64,000 bases of DNA from Entoloma clypeatum (taxonomy: Eukaryota > Basidiomycota > Agaricomycetes > Agaricales > Entolomataceae). Location: positions 4,464,001-4,528,000 of the forward strand of contig OY751492.1 of assembly GCA_963565915.1 (NCBI GenBank), read 5' to 3'. The position numbers and the translations under genes are program-made. Below, in pieces: positions 34,683 through 45,075 of this stretch; position 1 is the first letter of the stretch; each line of letters begins with the position of its first letter. The notes beneath the pieces are model-generated. The model ran no database searches. It was not told where the DNA came from and was given only the letters and a program-made list of their open reading frames with translations.

Positions 34683-37600
34683 CTAATTTTTAAGTAGTCC
34701 AAAGTATGGGATAAACTTGCTAAAGAGGATTTTTCCCAGATTTTTAGTTAAAAGGTCTGCAGGGTTATTCACTCCTTCGATGAATTCAACCGTAATGATG
34801 CCTTCGGATACTTTTTCTCTGACGAAGTGGAATCGCACGTCGATGTGCTTGGACCGCTTTTCAGTTACAGGGTTGGATGCGATAAAGACGGAGCCATTGT
34901 TATCTCCATAGATCGGGACTGATCCGATCTGCATTCCAAGTTCAGCAAGCATGCTTCTAAGCCATGTCACTGCGCTACTGCAATCTGATAGCGCCATGTA
35001 TTCTGCTTCTGTGGAAGAGAGGGCAATGGTTTTCTGCACTGATGAAACCCATGTTACTGCTCCAGACGCCAGTGATATGAAGTAACCAGTGGTGGACTTC
35101 CTGGTGTTTTCATCTGATGCCCAATCGGAGTCTGTAAATGTGTAGATTCCTTTCCCAGAATCACCATCGTACATGATCGCATAATCTTTTGTTGCCCTCA
35201 AATACCTGCAAATATCCCTAGCCACTTCTAAATGGCGTTTGGTAGGGTTTGCGGAGAATTGGGACATTTTGATCATGGCGAAACAAATGTCGGGTCTCGT
35301 CCCGATCATTAAGTACAATAGTGATCCGATGACGGATTGGTACCTGGATCTGAGTTCCGCATTGGGTTCATCTTCGGACTTCATGGGTTTGTATCCCATC
35401 GGGAGTGGGGTATGGGTGGCATTGGATTCGCTCATCCCCATATGTGCAAGTATTTTCTCAAGGTAAGGTACTTGATCAATGAGGATCTGCTTCCCACATT
35501 GCCTTATTTGGATTGAGAGAAATTCTTTTGGTTCACCATCAGACACCAGGTGCCCTAGGTCCCTACATTCCCATGTTGTCATGAAGGCCTTCTTTTTCTC
35601 TAGCATGTATTCCCGGTTTGTGCCGAGAAAAGCAGAGTCATCAACATAAATGACGGTGATCACAATTTCCCCTTTGGTACTTGTGTGAATAAAAACTCCC
35701 GCATCGGAGTGTAGCCAGACAAAACCGAGCTTTTTCATGGAGGAATTGAGTTCTCTCCACCAGGCTAATGCGGCCTGCTTGAGTCCATATAGGGCTTTGA
35801 ATAGTTGGTACATGAAGTGTTCTTTCCCTTTTACTATGTAACCCTCAGGCTGTCACATGTAAATTACCTCATGGAGTGTTCCATAGAGGAAGGCTGATGA
35901 GACGTCCAAGAATGTCATGAACCACCCTTCAAGGGCTGTCAATGCCAGAATTAACCAGACAGTCTCGTACCTCACTACTGGTGAGAAGATCTGATCGAAA
36001 TCAATCCCTTCTACCTGTGAGAAGCCTTTTGCGACAAGGTGCGCTTTCAAGCGCCTGTCGGATTTTTCATTGTAAACCCATTTGTTCCTTAGAGCCTTCC
36101 TCCCTGCAGGTAGGGTACTAGCTCCGTGATCACACCGCGGCTTTTGAGCATGTCTAGCTCTTTACGTTCTGCCGCATACCAATCTTCTTTGTTTGGAAGA
36201 GGGTATATGTCTTTGTGTGACATTTCGATGATGCCTACTTGGATAGAGATTGCCTCCATTAGGAGATCATTCATCCATGCCGATTGACCGCCTAATCTAC
36301 GTCTTCGAACCATTTTTTCAAGATCAGAAGCAGGGGTGTCTTCCCCATAGATGCTACCTGGCATTCTCCGAACTCGTCGTTCCCTGATCGGTCGATCTGG
36401 TACTTGTTCGGGTTCCGGAGTGGGTACTCGTGGCTCATCATCAGGCTCGCTAAGCGGCAAATCATTGTCTGATTCAGGGTGATCCTGTCCAGTAGGAACA
36501 GGGTTGTGAGGTGTTTCATTATGACTGTCATTGTCATCAATTCCGGGGATGAGGTCCTCAAACTCATCAGCCGGTTCTGGGTTTTCCATTTCTGGATGGT
36601 TTTCTGGCAAAGGGTCGATGTGACATCTAGGGTACTTGCTCTCATCAAAGATCGCTTTCCCACCCATGAAAATCGTATTGGTCTCAGGATCCATGAAACG
36701 GTATCCTTTGACCCCTGGTTTTGATCCGAGATAAATCATCAATCGAGATCTGGATTCCAGGGAATTTCTATGTTTTTCTTTTGGGATATACACATATGCC
36801 TGACATCCGAAGACTCTGACGTTTGACATGTCAGGGATCTCATTGTTGACCCTGAAATGGGGTGTTTCCCATTCGAGTCGATGCATAGGTGTTTTGTTGT
36901 ACAGGAATGCTGCATATTCCAAACAGAATTCCCACCACATAGGTGGTAAACATGCGTTGAAGCGCAAGGCCTGAGATTTTTCCCATAGAGTTTGATTGAT
37001 CCTTTCTGCTCTACCATTCTGCTGATGCTGATATGGGAGCGTGATGTCGATCAGAATTCCATGATCGGCAAGTACATCCTTGTATCCGTCGAACTCTCCA
37101 CCACCATCAACTCGCCACCTTTTGGGAGTAGTAGCGAACTGATTCTGGATCATCGCAAGAAATTGTCTTAGTGCCGTAATAGCATCAGACTTTTTTCTAA
37201 GCAAGACGACCCAGACGTGGGATGAAAAGTCGTCCAAGAACGTAAGGAAATATTTGTATTTATGGTAAGATGCCGTGGATATCTGTTTAAGATTGGAATG
37301 GATAAGATTGAAGGTTTCGGTTGCCCTTGTCATCGAATTGGGGTATGATTGATTCGGCATTTTCCCTTTGAGGCAACCTGTACAACTTTCCTGTGATTTC
37401 TCACGTACTAGTGTCTCAGGTACCCCTTTGGTACTGGTGGGAATCTTTCGAAGTGCTTGATCATTTGGGTGACCAAGACGCTTGTGCCATGTTTCGACAG
37501 TGATTTTGCTTGAGATCGCATGGATCTGGTCATAGCGTATTTCAGTGTCTAACCAGTAAATGGTTTGACCAAGGATGTGGGGCAAAAACTGGATTTTGTT

Positions 37601-38331
37601 CAGCCCTTTGGAGATATTGATTTCTCCACAAGTCCCGTCTACTTTGTAACCATGGTTAAGGAAGATGCCTAGGGACAATAGGCATGTGTCCATGTCCGGA
37701 ATGTAGAATACCGGTCTGAGAAGATGGGTTTTAACTTCCCCATTTAGGGTGTGCCATACTGGAACGGCCCCAACTCCGAGTATTTCCAGTTTCTTTCCTT
37801 TAGCTGCAGTTTGGACGAATCGCTTGACCGTGAGAGGTCTATAGTATGCGAAGTCTTTGAACTCATGCATAAAGTGTAAAGAAGCACCGGAATCTAATAT
37901 CCATTGTGCGCGTTCTTTTTCCTTACAATGTGTACAGGAGGCAAAATGTTTTATATATTTTTTATGTAGATCACTGCTGAAGTGATCTACGCAAACTGTA
38001 CTGGTACTGGCTAATATATTATACATCTGTTTAGAGGTATTATTAGTGTTCCGCAATTGATAAGGTTTGAGAAAAGGGTTTGACGGACCGTCAAGTTCTA
38101 TCTCGTAATCAAACTCATCCAGCCCCATTCGTTCCTGGTTGATGTCCATCTTCAGTGATTGGTCTAACGGCGGAGTAACTCGACACTGTTTTGCTGGCCT
38201 CTCGTCAATGTCTGGGATGATAGTGTCCAAGATATGAAGGTTCAACCCAGAGGGTTGTGCACCAATTTCTTGGGTGAGCTTTCGCACCCTCTCGTTCTTT
38301 TTCCACAGTACTGGGAAGGAGGCGGGTTCAT
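34683..38331 (-). pseudogene. Copia-H pol: protease, integrase, RT, RNase H
   Basis: Domains as in copia-B: WILDSGAS protease, WHKRLGHPN and the FLDDFSSHVW/VDGGGEF/QNGRAER integrase, RT with YVDDSAFLG, RNase H with SSTEAEYMAL. Breaks: a 1-base deletion at about 36113 (GGGG to GGG) ends the integrase-RT frame; a TGA near 35852 in RT (VIYM*QPEG) is shared with copia-A while copia-B has CGA. About 28 bp are missing near 38308 compared with copia-B (the DGLPEGSPVY-like segment), shifting the frame between gag and protease. The last 376 codons (RT end and RNase H) are open. Confidence 0.9.
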
Positions 38332-39441
38332 GCATTGCAGGAGCGACTGCATCTTTTCCGACTCAGGTTGTACAGTAAAAGAGGTCCTTCCACGACCGGT
38401 TACGGTGGTGAAGGAGTGTGCATGATGAGGTGGGAGAGGGCAAGGGGCACGTTGACAAGGAGGAAGGGGACAAGGAGCAGGATGACGAGGGGCTTGCTCA
38501 ATGGCTGGTGCAATAAACTCGACCATTTCCTCAGCGTGGTCAGAGTCGTTGTCAGCGTTGTTGGCGCGTTTTTTCTGGTTGCGCCAGCGTCCCTTTCCCT
38601 TCTTCTTTTCAGAAGCGGTACTCAGGTCGGTCGAGTTAGGCTGCTCGTCAGCGTTGTTGTGCGAGATACTCGGCGCTGTCTGCCTTTCCCATTTGGGGTC
38701 TTGCCCCTTTTGCTTAGTCCCAGAGATTTTCCGGGCCTGCTCATTGGACGCCCGAGTAGACCCTATCGCATACTTGCGCCTGTACTCTGAGACGATGCTG
38801 TCGGTGACGGCCTGCCATGTGAAGTCATCGGCATCGTAGACCTGAAAGAGGGCGGTGGAGAGAGACAACCAAGCGTCAGGAATGGCACTTGCCAAGATCA
38901 TAGCCTGCATCAGATCAGGCACAACAAATTTTGAGTTGCTAAGGCGAGCGAAGAGTGACCCGAGGCGCTCGATCTCCGGCACAGGGTCCCGACCAGACAG
39001 TTTGAAAGAGGCTGCAGCTTTGAAATCGCCAAATATGGTGGCGGGGGAGACCTTTGAATATGCATCTTTTAATGACGTCCAGGCATCCTTCGAGGACTTG
39101 GCGTCCTTGATGTGCCTCCTGATTGCCTCGGAGACTTTGAGGCGGATGGAACCCAGGGCCATGTCATCGTCCCTGATCCAGACCTTTCTTTCTTTGTGGA
39201 AGCTAGGTTGGTCGACAGTGGTGGTGATCACTGGAGGTTGGGTTGCAGATGTAGATGTGGCGGAGGCAGGGGTGGAGACCGTGACCGTAAGGTCGGCGAT
39301 GTCAGGGCACTCAATGTCGCCAGATACGATGCGCCAGACTCCTTGATGGAGGAGATAGGACTTCATTTTTTCAGCCCAGCTTTGGTAGTCAATGCCGTTG
39401 AAGATGATGATGGAGTCGAGGGCGGAGCGAGAGGTAGACAT
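38332..39441 (-). pseudogene. Copia-H gag
   Basis: It starts MSTSRSALDSI and includes the capsid region, EYRRKYAIGSTRASNEQ and a basic tail (KKKGKGRWRNQKK). The C-terminus has a Pro/Arg/His-rich insertion (a CPLPP...-type repeat near 38420-38490) not present in copia-B. At the point where copia-B has TGA and copia-A has CGC, this copy has TGC, so gag would read into pol but for the small deletion just beyond. Confidence 0.85.
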
Positions 39442-39798
39442 TTTTTAATGAATCTAAAAGGAGTTTTCCCAATCAGTGATGTTCTTTTATGAATTTGATT
39501 TTTAGAGAAAACAAATAAATGATTCCTCATAACATATTCCCTTTAGGAATAGCGGTTGTGGGAAAAACCCTTTTTGTCAGAAGTGTGTGAGGTACAATTG
39601 ACGTTTCCACATGATGTGTACTAAGTCAATCCCCTTAGAGACGCTTCATGACAGGTACTTGTCGTAATGACGTTCCCAGGTTCATGTGTGAAGAAGTATG
39701 ACTCAGAACATAGATCTTACGATCGGTTCTCCTGTCAACCAGGGTAGAGTGGGCAGGTACTTGCTGTTGCCAGCATTCCCAAGTCCCTCTGCTATCTG

Positions 39799-39810
39799 GG
39801 GCCCATAACC
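39799..39810 (-). other. Copia-H primer binding site
   Basis: GGGCCCATAACC on the plus strand, GGTTATGGGCCC on the element's strand, directly abuts the 5' LTR as in copia-A and copia-B. Confidence 0.65.
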
Positions 39811-40113
39811 TGTTGAAGTTCCACCTGGGCACTAGCCGCAGATGTACTGAGCAACACAGCTACAGTGGAAGTACTCTACTCTACTGTTCTAGTCACTTAC
39901 TTGGTTGAGAAGGATGGGGCTGGTGAGAGCGGTTGAGGCTGGTAAGAGCAATGGAGCTGGTTAAGAGTCAAGAGACAACTTGTTGATATTGACAGTTTCC
40001 TGGTCTTATATACTGTACTACTGTTTGTACCAACCAAACGAGTATGTAATCAAAGATGTCTATGGTCACGTGATATAATCTAATCTAATCTACGTGATGG
40101 AAAAGTTTCAACA
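39811..40113 (-). repeat. Copia-H 5' LTR
   Basis: 303 bp, followed by the second TGGAG copy. Confidence 0.93.
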
Positions 40114-40118
40114 TGGAG

Positions 40119-41002
40119 ATGTTCACAGAGGAACAATTCTTTGAAGGGGGTGAAACATCTGATTCCATCAAAATTGGAAACATCACGACCATCAAAAATC
40201 CGTGGATCACACGCATCAAAGGTTCAAACCGCATGAAGACAGAAGTAGCCCAGGGTCTAAAGAAGAATCCTCATTGGCGATTCTGGTCATCACAGATAGA
40301 CATTCGAAGATTCTCCATCTCATTCCGACAACCGTGGAATTATCAGCTGAGGGATTAGCCAAGATCTATCGGGATCAGATATGGAAGCTTCATGGGATCC
40401 CCAAGAAGATCATCAGCGATAGGGGACCACAGTTCACTGCGAAGTTCATGGAGATACTCTGCCGCATGCTAGGGATCAAAAGGAACCTGTCCACCGCATA
40501 CCACCCACAGACTGATGGACAGGCTGAGCGATCGCATCAGCAAACGGAAGCGTTGTTACGGAACTTTGTCAACCATCTACAGGATGATTGGGCTGAGTGG
40601 ATCGCAATCGCAGAGTTCCAGTACAATGACAAAGAACATCAGGCCACGAAGCACACCCCGTTCTACCTCAACTACGGTTTACATCCTTGGAAGGGAGAAC
40701 TCATGTTAGAAGATACCAACCCGGCTGCCAACGACTTCTTGAAAAAACTCAAACAGGCATGAGAAGAAGCCAATGCTGCGCTGAAACAAGCACAGGATCA
40801 GATGAAGAAGACAGTTGATACACGGCGAAGTCCGCCTCAGAACTACCGCATCGGGGACAAGGTGTGGCTGGAAGGGACTAACATCAGGACCGACCGCCCC
40901 TCAAAGAAACTTGATGCACTCCAACATGGACCATTCAAAGTCCTAGAAAAGAAAGGAGCTAGCGCGTACCTTCTTGATCTTCCGAACCCGTCTCGTCCAT
41001 GA
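40119..41002 (+). pseudogene. Gypsy-I pol fragment: deleted integrase
   Basis: It starts in the linker after RNase H (MFTEEQFFEGGETSD). About 300 bp are missing near 40278, jumping to the first catalytic segment (ILVITDRHSKILHLIP), so the zinc finger is absent. The DDE core continues (SDRGPQFTAKF, HPQTDGQAERSH). A TGA near 40760 replaces a Gln or Arg codon, and the chromodomain is deleted between AYLLDLP and NPSRP. Confidence 0.85.
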
Positions 41003-41138
41003 TAAAAGACGAGTTCTCAAAACCCATGGCAGTATTGACCTCATCAGTCAACCACACACCGAGTTCCCTGCTCTAGTCTTTTCCCTGCCCAATATAGCCA
41101 CCCCATTCTTCTTTTATCTCTCAACCATCCTCACCACC

Positions 41139-41510
41139 ATGTCAAACACCATCGTTACCTCCACCTCCACCACCGACATCAACCCCGCCATCGCCGCCCT
41201 TATGAACGAAGCACTCTCCATGAGAGACCAAATCCATGCCCTCGAAACTTCCCTCGCCGACCTCCTTCATCGCCAGATGAATATCAGACTTCATTCATTG
41301 TCCAATCTCCCCGTCACCCCGACTCCCGAAGAGAAACAAATCCTCGGGAACTACACCAGCACCCTCGTCATCGAAAATCGACGTATTCGGCTGGCCATCA
41401 AAGGCCTTGAACTCGCCGTAGCCATCAATGAGGAGTTGATATACGATTGGAGCCTCAAGGAGAGTCCGAACTGGTCCGATCCCGGCAACAACGAGGGATG
41501 GGGACAGTGA
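41139..41510 (+). CDS. Gypsy-I ORF3, conserved accessory protein
   Basis: A 123-codon open frame, the longest intact ORF3 copy. Its helical centre (ALSMRDQIHALETSLADLLH), PTPEEKQILGNYTSTL segment, second helix (IENRRIRLAIKGLELAVAI) and DPGNNEGWGQ end align with the copies at 25419-25760, 42089-42457 and 61805-62065. Against gypsy-F, a 30-codon stretch in the centre shows about twice as many synonymous as amino-acid-changing codons, and the changes are conservative. It ends with TGA directly before the hairpin at 41511. Unknown function. Confidence 0.75.
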   Translation: MSNTIVTSTSTTDINPAIAALMNEALSMRDQIHALETSLADLLHRQMNIRLHSLSNLPVTPTPEEKQILGNYTSTLVIENRRIRLAIKGLELAVAINEELIYDWSLKESPNWSDPGNNEGWGQ

Positions 41511-41544
41511 CTCTGTGAGGACACAGAGCTTGGAGAGGGGAACA
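41511..41544 (+). other. Gypsy-I hairpin and polypurine tract
   Basis: CTCTGTG-AGGA-CACAGAG (41511-41528) is followed by the purine run TGGAGAGGGGAA and the 3' LTR start at 41545. The purine run is the expected plus-strand primer for reverse transcription. Confidence 0.7.
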
Positions 41545-41681
41545 TGTTATGGACTCTACGGTATGAGGACCACGTCATATCTTTTACTTATCGGTCCGAC
41601 TCGGCGCCCTCTTACGAACTTACTCGGTATGAGGACCATGTCATATCTTTTACTTATCGGCCCAACTCGGCGCCCTCTTAC
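41545..41681 (+). repeat. Gypsy-I 3' LTR, first part
   Basis: Starts TGTTATGGAC. It holds a 66-bp tandem duplication (units starting at 41559 and 41625). It stops at CTTAC (41677-41681), where gypsy-FJ begins; the rest of the LTR appears, reversed, at 55678-56012. Confidence 0.85.
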
Positions 41682-42051
41682 TGTTATGCGTAACAAACCG
41701 TTCCAAGGTTCGGGCAGAGTATGCAGGAAGATGGAAAGGCGAAGAGCAATGTGATTGCTAAATCTAAGGAATGTAGCTATGGTACATGAGGTTTATATAG
41801 TACTGACTATGAGCGGTAGCGAATGAGTCAGTAACTGCGGAAGGCAGTGCGCATGAGTAAGGCGACTGCGGAAGGCTATGCACTAATGAGTAAGCTGACT
41901 GCGGAACGAGTCAGACAGCTGCGGAAAGCGAGTCAGCGTGGGAGCGAAGTATACTAAAGGAAATAAAGTATAATACGATATGTGTAAGCGGGGGCCGATG
42001 AGTACAAGTGGAAAAGTAAGCGTATACGTCCGTAGTCGTTAGTCCGTAACA
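41682..42051 (-). repeat. Gypsy-J 3' LTR
   Basis: 370 bp, the same length as the gypsy-F LTR. Both have the CCATCTTCC variant where other family members have CCACTTCC. About eleven differences separate the two, about seven of them at CpG. Confidence 0.9.
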
Positions 42052-42088
42052 TGTTCCCCTCCTCAAGGTCTGTGTCCTCACAGACTAC

Positions 42089-42457
42089 CTACTCCCATCC
42101 ATCATTGCCATTTGGATCGGCCCAGGCAGGGTCAACTCGGTTACCCCAATCCTTTATCAGTTCATCGTTTACCGCCGTGGCAAACTCTAAACCTCAAACG
42201 GCGAGGCGAAGGCATCGATTCTCGACAGCAAGGGTGTTGGTATAGTTTTTGAGGATGAGCTTCTCCTCAGCGGTGGGGGCGGTTGGTAAATCGGAGAGGG
42301 TATGAAGGCGGATATGCATCTGCCGGTGGAGGATGTCGGCGACGGAGGTTTCGAGCGCATGGATCTGGTCGCGCATGGAGAGCGCTTCGCCGATGAGGGT
42401 GGTGATGGTGGGGTTGATATCGGAAACATCGGTGGAGGCGGCGGTGATGTTGGACAT
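42089..42457 (-). pseudogene. Gypsy-J ORF3 with one stop
   Basis: Same protein as the other ORF3 copies, ending NGNDGWE before the hairpin at 42068-42085. One TGA at 42194-42196 interrupts it; gypsy-I has AAA there. The part upstream of the stop (42197-42457) lies in the 2006-bp inverted repeat. The hairpin stem is GTCTGTG/CACAGAC, with both sides changed relative to gypsy-I and -G2. Confidence 0.75.
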
Positions 42458-44202
42458 GGCAGAAATGATGTTTGAAAGGTATAAGAAGAACGGCGTGTTG
42501 GGCGAGAAGAGTTGGAGCGGGGAACTCGATGTGACAGAAGTCGATGTGGAAAATGGTTCTCAAAGTTTGTTCTTTTTATCGTGGACACGATGGATTTTGC
42601 CGATGAAAATCTCGGATCAAGTCTTGAGCGTTCTGAACATTAGTCCGAGGTTCCCACATGTTCTCTTCTGGGCCATACCCTTCCCATTGGACAAGGTACT
42701 GGATCTTTCCACGGAATTTCCGAGAGTCTAGGATCGTGGAGACATGGTATTCTTCTTGTCCTTCGACGATGATCGGATCAGGGGCTGGCTTCTTTTTCTG
42801 AATGGCATACTTTGGGGTTTCGTATGGCGATAACAGGGTCTCGTTGAACACAGGGTGGATCATCTTCCAGGTTTTGGGAAGATCAAGACGGTATGCGCTA
42901 GCTCCTTTCTTCTCTAGGACTTTGAACGGTCCGTGTCGGAGGGCGTCAAGTTTCTTTGAGGGACGATCAGTCCTGATGTTAGTCCCTTCCAGCCACACCT
43001 TGTCTCCAATGCAGTAATTCCGAGACGGGCTTCGTCGTGTGTCAACTGTCTTCTTCATCTGATCCTGGGCCTGTTTCAGTGCTGCGTTGGCTTCTTCTTG
43101 TGCCTGTTTGAGTTTTTTCAAGAAGTCGTTTGCCGCTGGATTGGTGTCTTCCAACACAAGTTCTCCCTTCCAAGGATGCAGACCGTAGTTGAGATAGAAT
43201 GGTGTGTACTTTGTCGCTTGATGTTCTTTGTCGTTGTACTGGAATTCTGCGATTGCGATCCATTCCGCCCAATCATCTTGTAGATGGTTGACAAAGTTTC
43301 ATAAGAACACCTCGGTTTCCTGATGCGATCGTTCGGCTTGTCCATCAGTTTGTGGATGGTACGCAGTGGACAGGTTTCTCTTGATTCCCAACATGCGGCA
43401 AAGTATCTCCATGAACTTCGCGGCGAACTGTGGTCCTCTGTCGCTAATGATCTTCTTAGGGATCCCATGAAGCTTCCATATCTGGTCCCAATAGATCTTG
43501 GCTAATCCTTCAGCCGATAGTTCCACGGTTGTCGGGATGAGATGAAGCATCTTTGAATGTCTGTCCGTGATGACCAGAATTGTGTTCTTTCCATCAGATT
43601 CTGGTATCGGTCCCACGACGTCAATCCCTATGTCTTCCCATGGTTGACTTGGCGCGGTGTTAGGGTGTAGAGGGGCGTGTCTCCTTTGGCGGCTGATCTT
43701 GTTACGTTGACAGGTGTCACAACCTTTCACATACTTCTTTATGTCATGTAGGATGGTGGGCCACCAGTAGGTGCGAGTGAGGAGTTCATGTGTTCGATAT
43801 TGTCCTGGATGTCCTGCCACTGGTGCGTCGTGCGCTTCAAACATCAGTTCTTGGCGCAATTGTGGGTCTGGTGGAACATAGACTTGTTCTCCTGCGTAGG
43901 TGATGCCATTTTCCTGCTGGTACCAGTGAGGATTCTTCTTCAGACCCTGGGCTACTTCTGTCTCCATGCGATTCGAGGCCTTGATGCGTGCGATCCATGG
44001 GTTTTCGATGGTTGTGATGTTTCCGATTTTGATGGAATCAGATGTTTCACCCCCTTCAAAGAATTGTTCCTCCGTGAACATCTCCATTTGTATCACATCT
44101 TCTGATTCCAATCGTTTCAAAAATAGCCCCTCCTTGAGCATTTGGTTGCTGTCCTGCAGCTCGAGTTCCGTCTCATACCAGGGTAAACGTGACAGGATGT
44201 CT
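42197..44202 (-). repeat. Left arm of 2006-bp inverted repeat
   Basis: Near-identical and opposite in orientation to 60060-62065, with no length difference. Both arms share the same TGA in integrase. The differences I see lie at the two ends of the arms (about five within the first 50 bp of the RNase H end, three in ORF3), and the centre looks identical. Confidence 0.93.
42576..44202 (-). pseudogene. Gypsy-J pol, 3' part: integrase and chromodomain
   Basis: Reading leftwards: the end of RNase H, the integrase finger (GHPG...CDTCQRNKISRQ), DDE core (IGIDVVGPIPES, SDRGPQF), C-terminal domain and chromodomain (KIQYLVQWEGYGPEENMWEP), ending at 42576. A TGA at 43299-43301 replaces the CGA of gypsy-G2 and is shared exactly with gypsy-F at 60961-60963. 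The upstream part of the gene is missing at 44202. Confidence 0.9.
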
Positions 44203-44480
44203 GGCGAGAACCGGGCGAACAGAGCGCGAGCGCAAAGCAGATTGCCAGAACGCAGTTGCTTCCTCGTATAAGTGAAAGGATCGGACATCTGGATATGGTA
44301 CATTGCGGATGCTCTCGAGGACGGCTGTCGCGTCCGAGTAGACACCTGGTACAACACCACAAATTACAACGTAAAACATGGCTGACCTTGCGCAAAAATC
44401 AGCCTGACTTGGGATAAAGCAAAATTCGAGACGCTGACCGTCAGGCTTGGTGGTATTCTCAATGAAGTAGATGCTGGGAC
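44203..44480 (-). pseudogene. Viroplasmin-like (RNase H1 N-terminal) exon fragment
   Basis: A minus-strand exon follows a TTTTCCCCAG acceptor at 44481 and reads through PSIYFIENTTKPDGQRLEF and then FYVVICGVVPGVYSDATAV. The downstream part (VPYPDVRSFHLYEEATAFW) completes the pattern 'xYVVxxGxxPGVYS...FxxxxEAxxF' of the caulimovirus viroplasmin/RNase H1 N-terminal fold, which binds RNA-DNA hybrids and also occurs in fungal hypothetical proteins. It is cut at 44203 by the gypsy-J junction. This is a family resemblance read by eye and may be a host-type gene remnant rather than part of a mobile element. Confidence 0.55.
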
Positions 44481-45075
44481 CTGGGGAAAATTAGTGCTCC
44501 GATTGCATGAAAAGGTGTGGCTCACGCAGGTGGTAAGACATCAAAACACCTGCATTGTAATGAGAAATGCAGGAGCTGCACAGTGCACAATGTAATGGCA
44601 ATAACTCAGAACGCCAGCATTATAATGCAGCTGCCTTCAGGTGGATGAAGTGACAATAAGTACAACCTACTCGGTTCGGCTCTGGAACGCCACCATCGTG
44701 CTTGGTATTGGGAAGTTCCTCCGTCTTGACCTACATACCTTTTATAGTTAGACTCCGAATGCCGCCGTTATGATTTCTACAGGGTCATCAGTTTGACCTC
44801 AATATGAAGACTTGACCATTATATTGGGTACCCTTCCTCCGTCTCAGGTCGGGCTCTGAGGTCGCACCCAAACGGTGCGAAGTGGCCTGAACCACATACT
44901 TTAATGCATGGATTTAGCTCAGCTCCGAACACCGGCATGATGGTGTCTACAGGGCAGTCAGAAAAGTGGACATCCGTCATTTATATCAGGACATGACCAT
45001 GAGAGCCTCCCGCTCGACTTGAAGTTCATCTTGTCCCCGCCCTCACAGATCTCGCATTTTGATTCGTTGTTCATT
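44481..45075. other. Intergenic stretch with dispersed short repeats
   Basis: CATTATAATG/CATTGTAATG words occur near 44550-44625. A block of the form CTCCGAAYRCCG...TCTACAGGG...TCAG occurs twice (about 44752 and 44930), with a weaker third copy near 44675. No gene is seen. It would hold the promoter of the gene that begins at 45076. Confidence 0.4.

Larger units (their letters stand above)
34310..40113 (-). mobile_element. Copia-H, Ty1/copia retrotransposon
   Basis: Two 303-bp LTRs (34310-34612 and 39811-40113) differ at about five sites, and the 5-bp duplication TGGAG flanks them (34305-34309 and 40114-40118). The C7 run at 34613 is the minus-strand polypurine tract. Gag and pol are present but carry a gag-pol junction deletion, a frameshift and a TGA. 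It shares some defects with copia-A, showing that both descend from an already damaged copy mobilised in trans. Confidence 0.93.
34197..41681 (+). mobile_element. Gypsy-I, chromovirus fragment carrying copia-H
   Basis: It begins in the RNase H tail (34197-34309), is split by copia-H (34310-40113), and continues 40119-41681 with part of integrase, ORF3, hairpin, polypurine tract and the start of a 3' LTR. Two internal deletions are visible: one removes the integrase zinc-finger half (junction near 40278), the other removes the chromodomain (junction near 40985). Its 3' LTR is interrupted at 41681 by gypsy-FJ. Confidence 0.85.
41682..44202 (-). mobile_element. Gypsy-J: 3' part of chromovirus gypsy-FJ
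   Basis: The minus-strand fragment has a 3' LTR, polypurine tract, hairpin, ORF3, chromodomain, integrase and part of RNase H. It ends at 44202 against unrelated sequence. Positions 42197-44202 are an inverted copy of 60060-62065, of identical length (2006 bp). Its LTR shares diagnostic variants with the gypsy-F LTR, and the 5-bp CTTAC next to it matches GTAAG next to gypsy-F, so J and F are probably the two ends of one insertion. Confidence 0.85.

Noticed and set aside
43299..44360. A 353-codon fusion of an unknown N-terminus with gypsy integrase
   Set aside because: The N-terminal part is the viroplasmin-like exon read in the wrong frame; the join is the inversion junction at 44202/44203.
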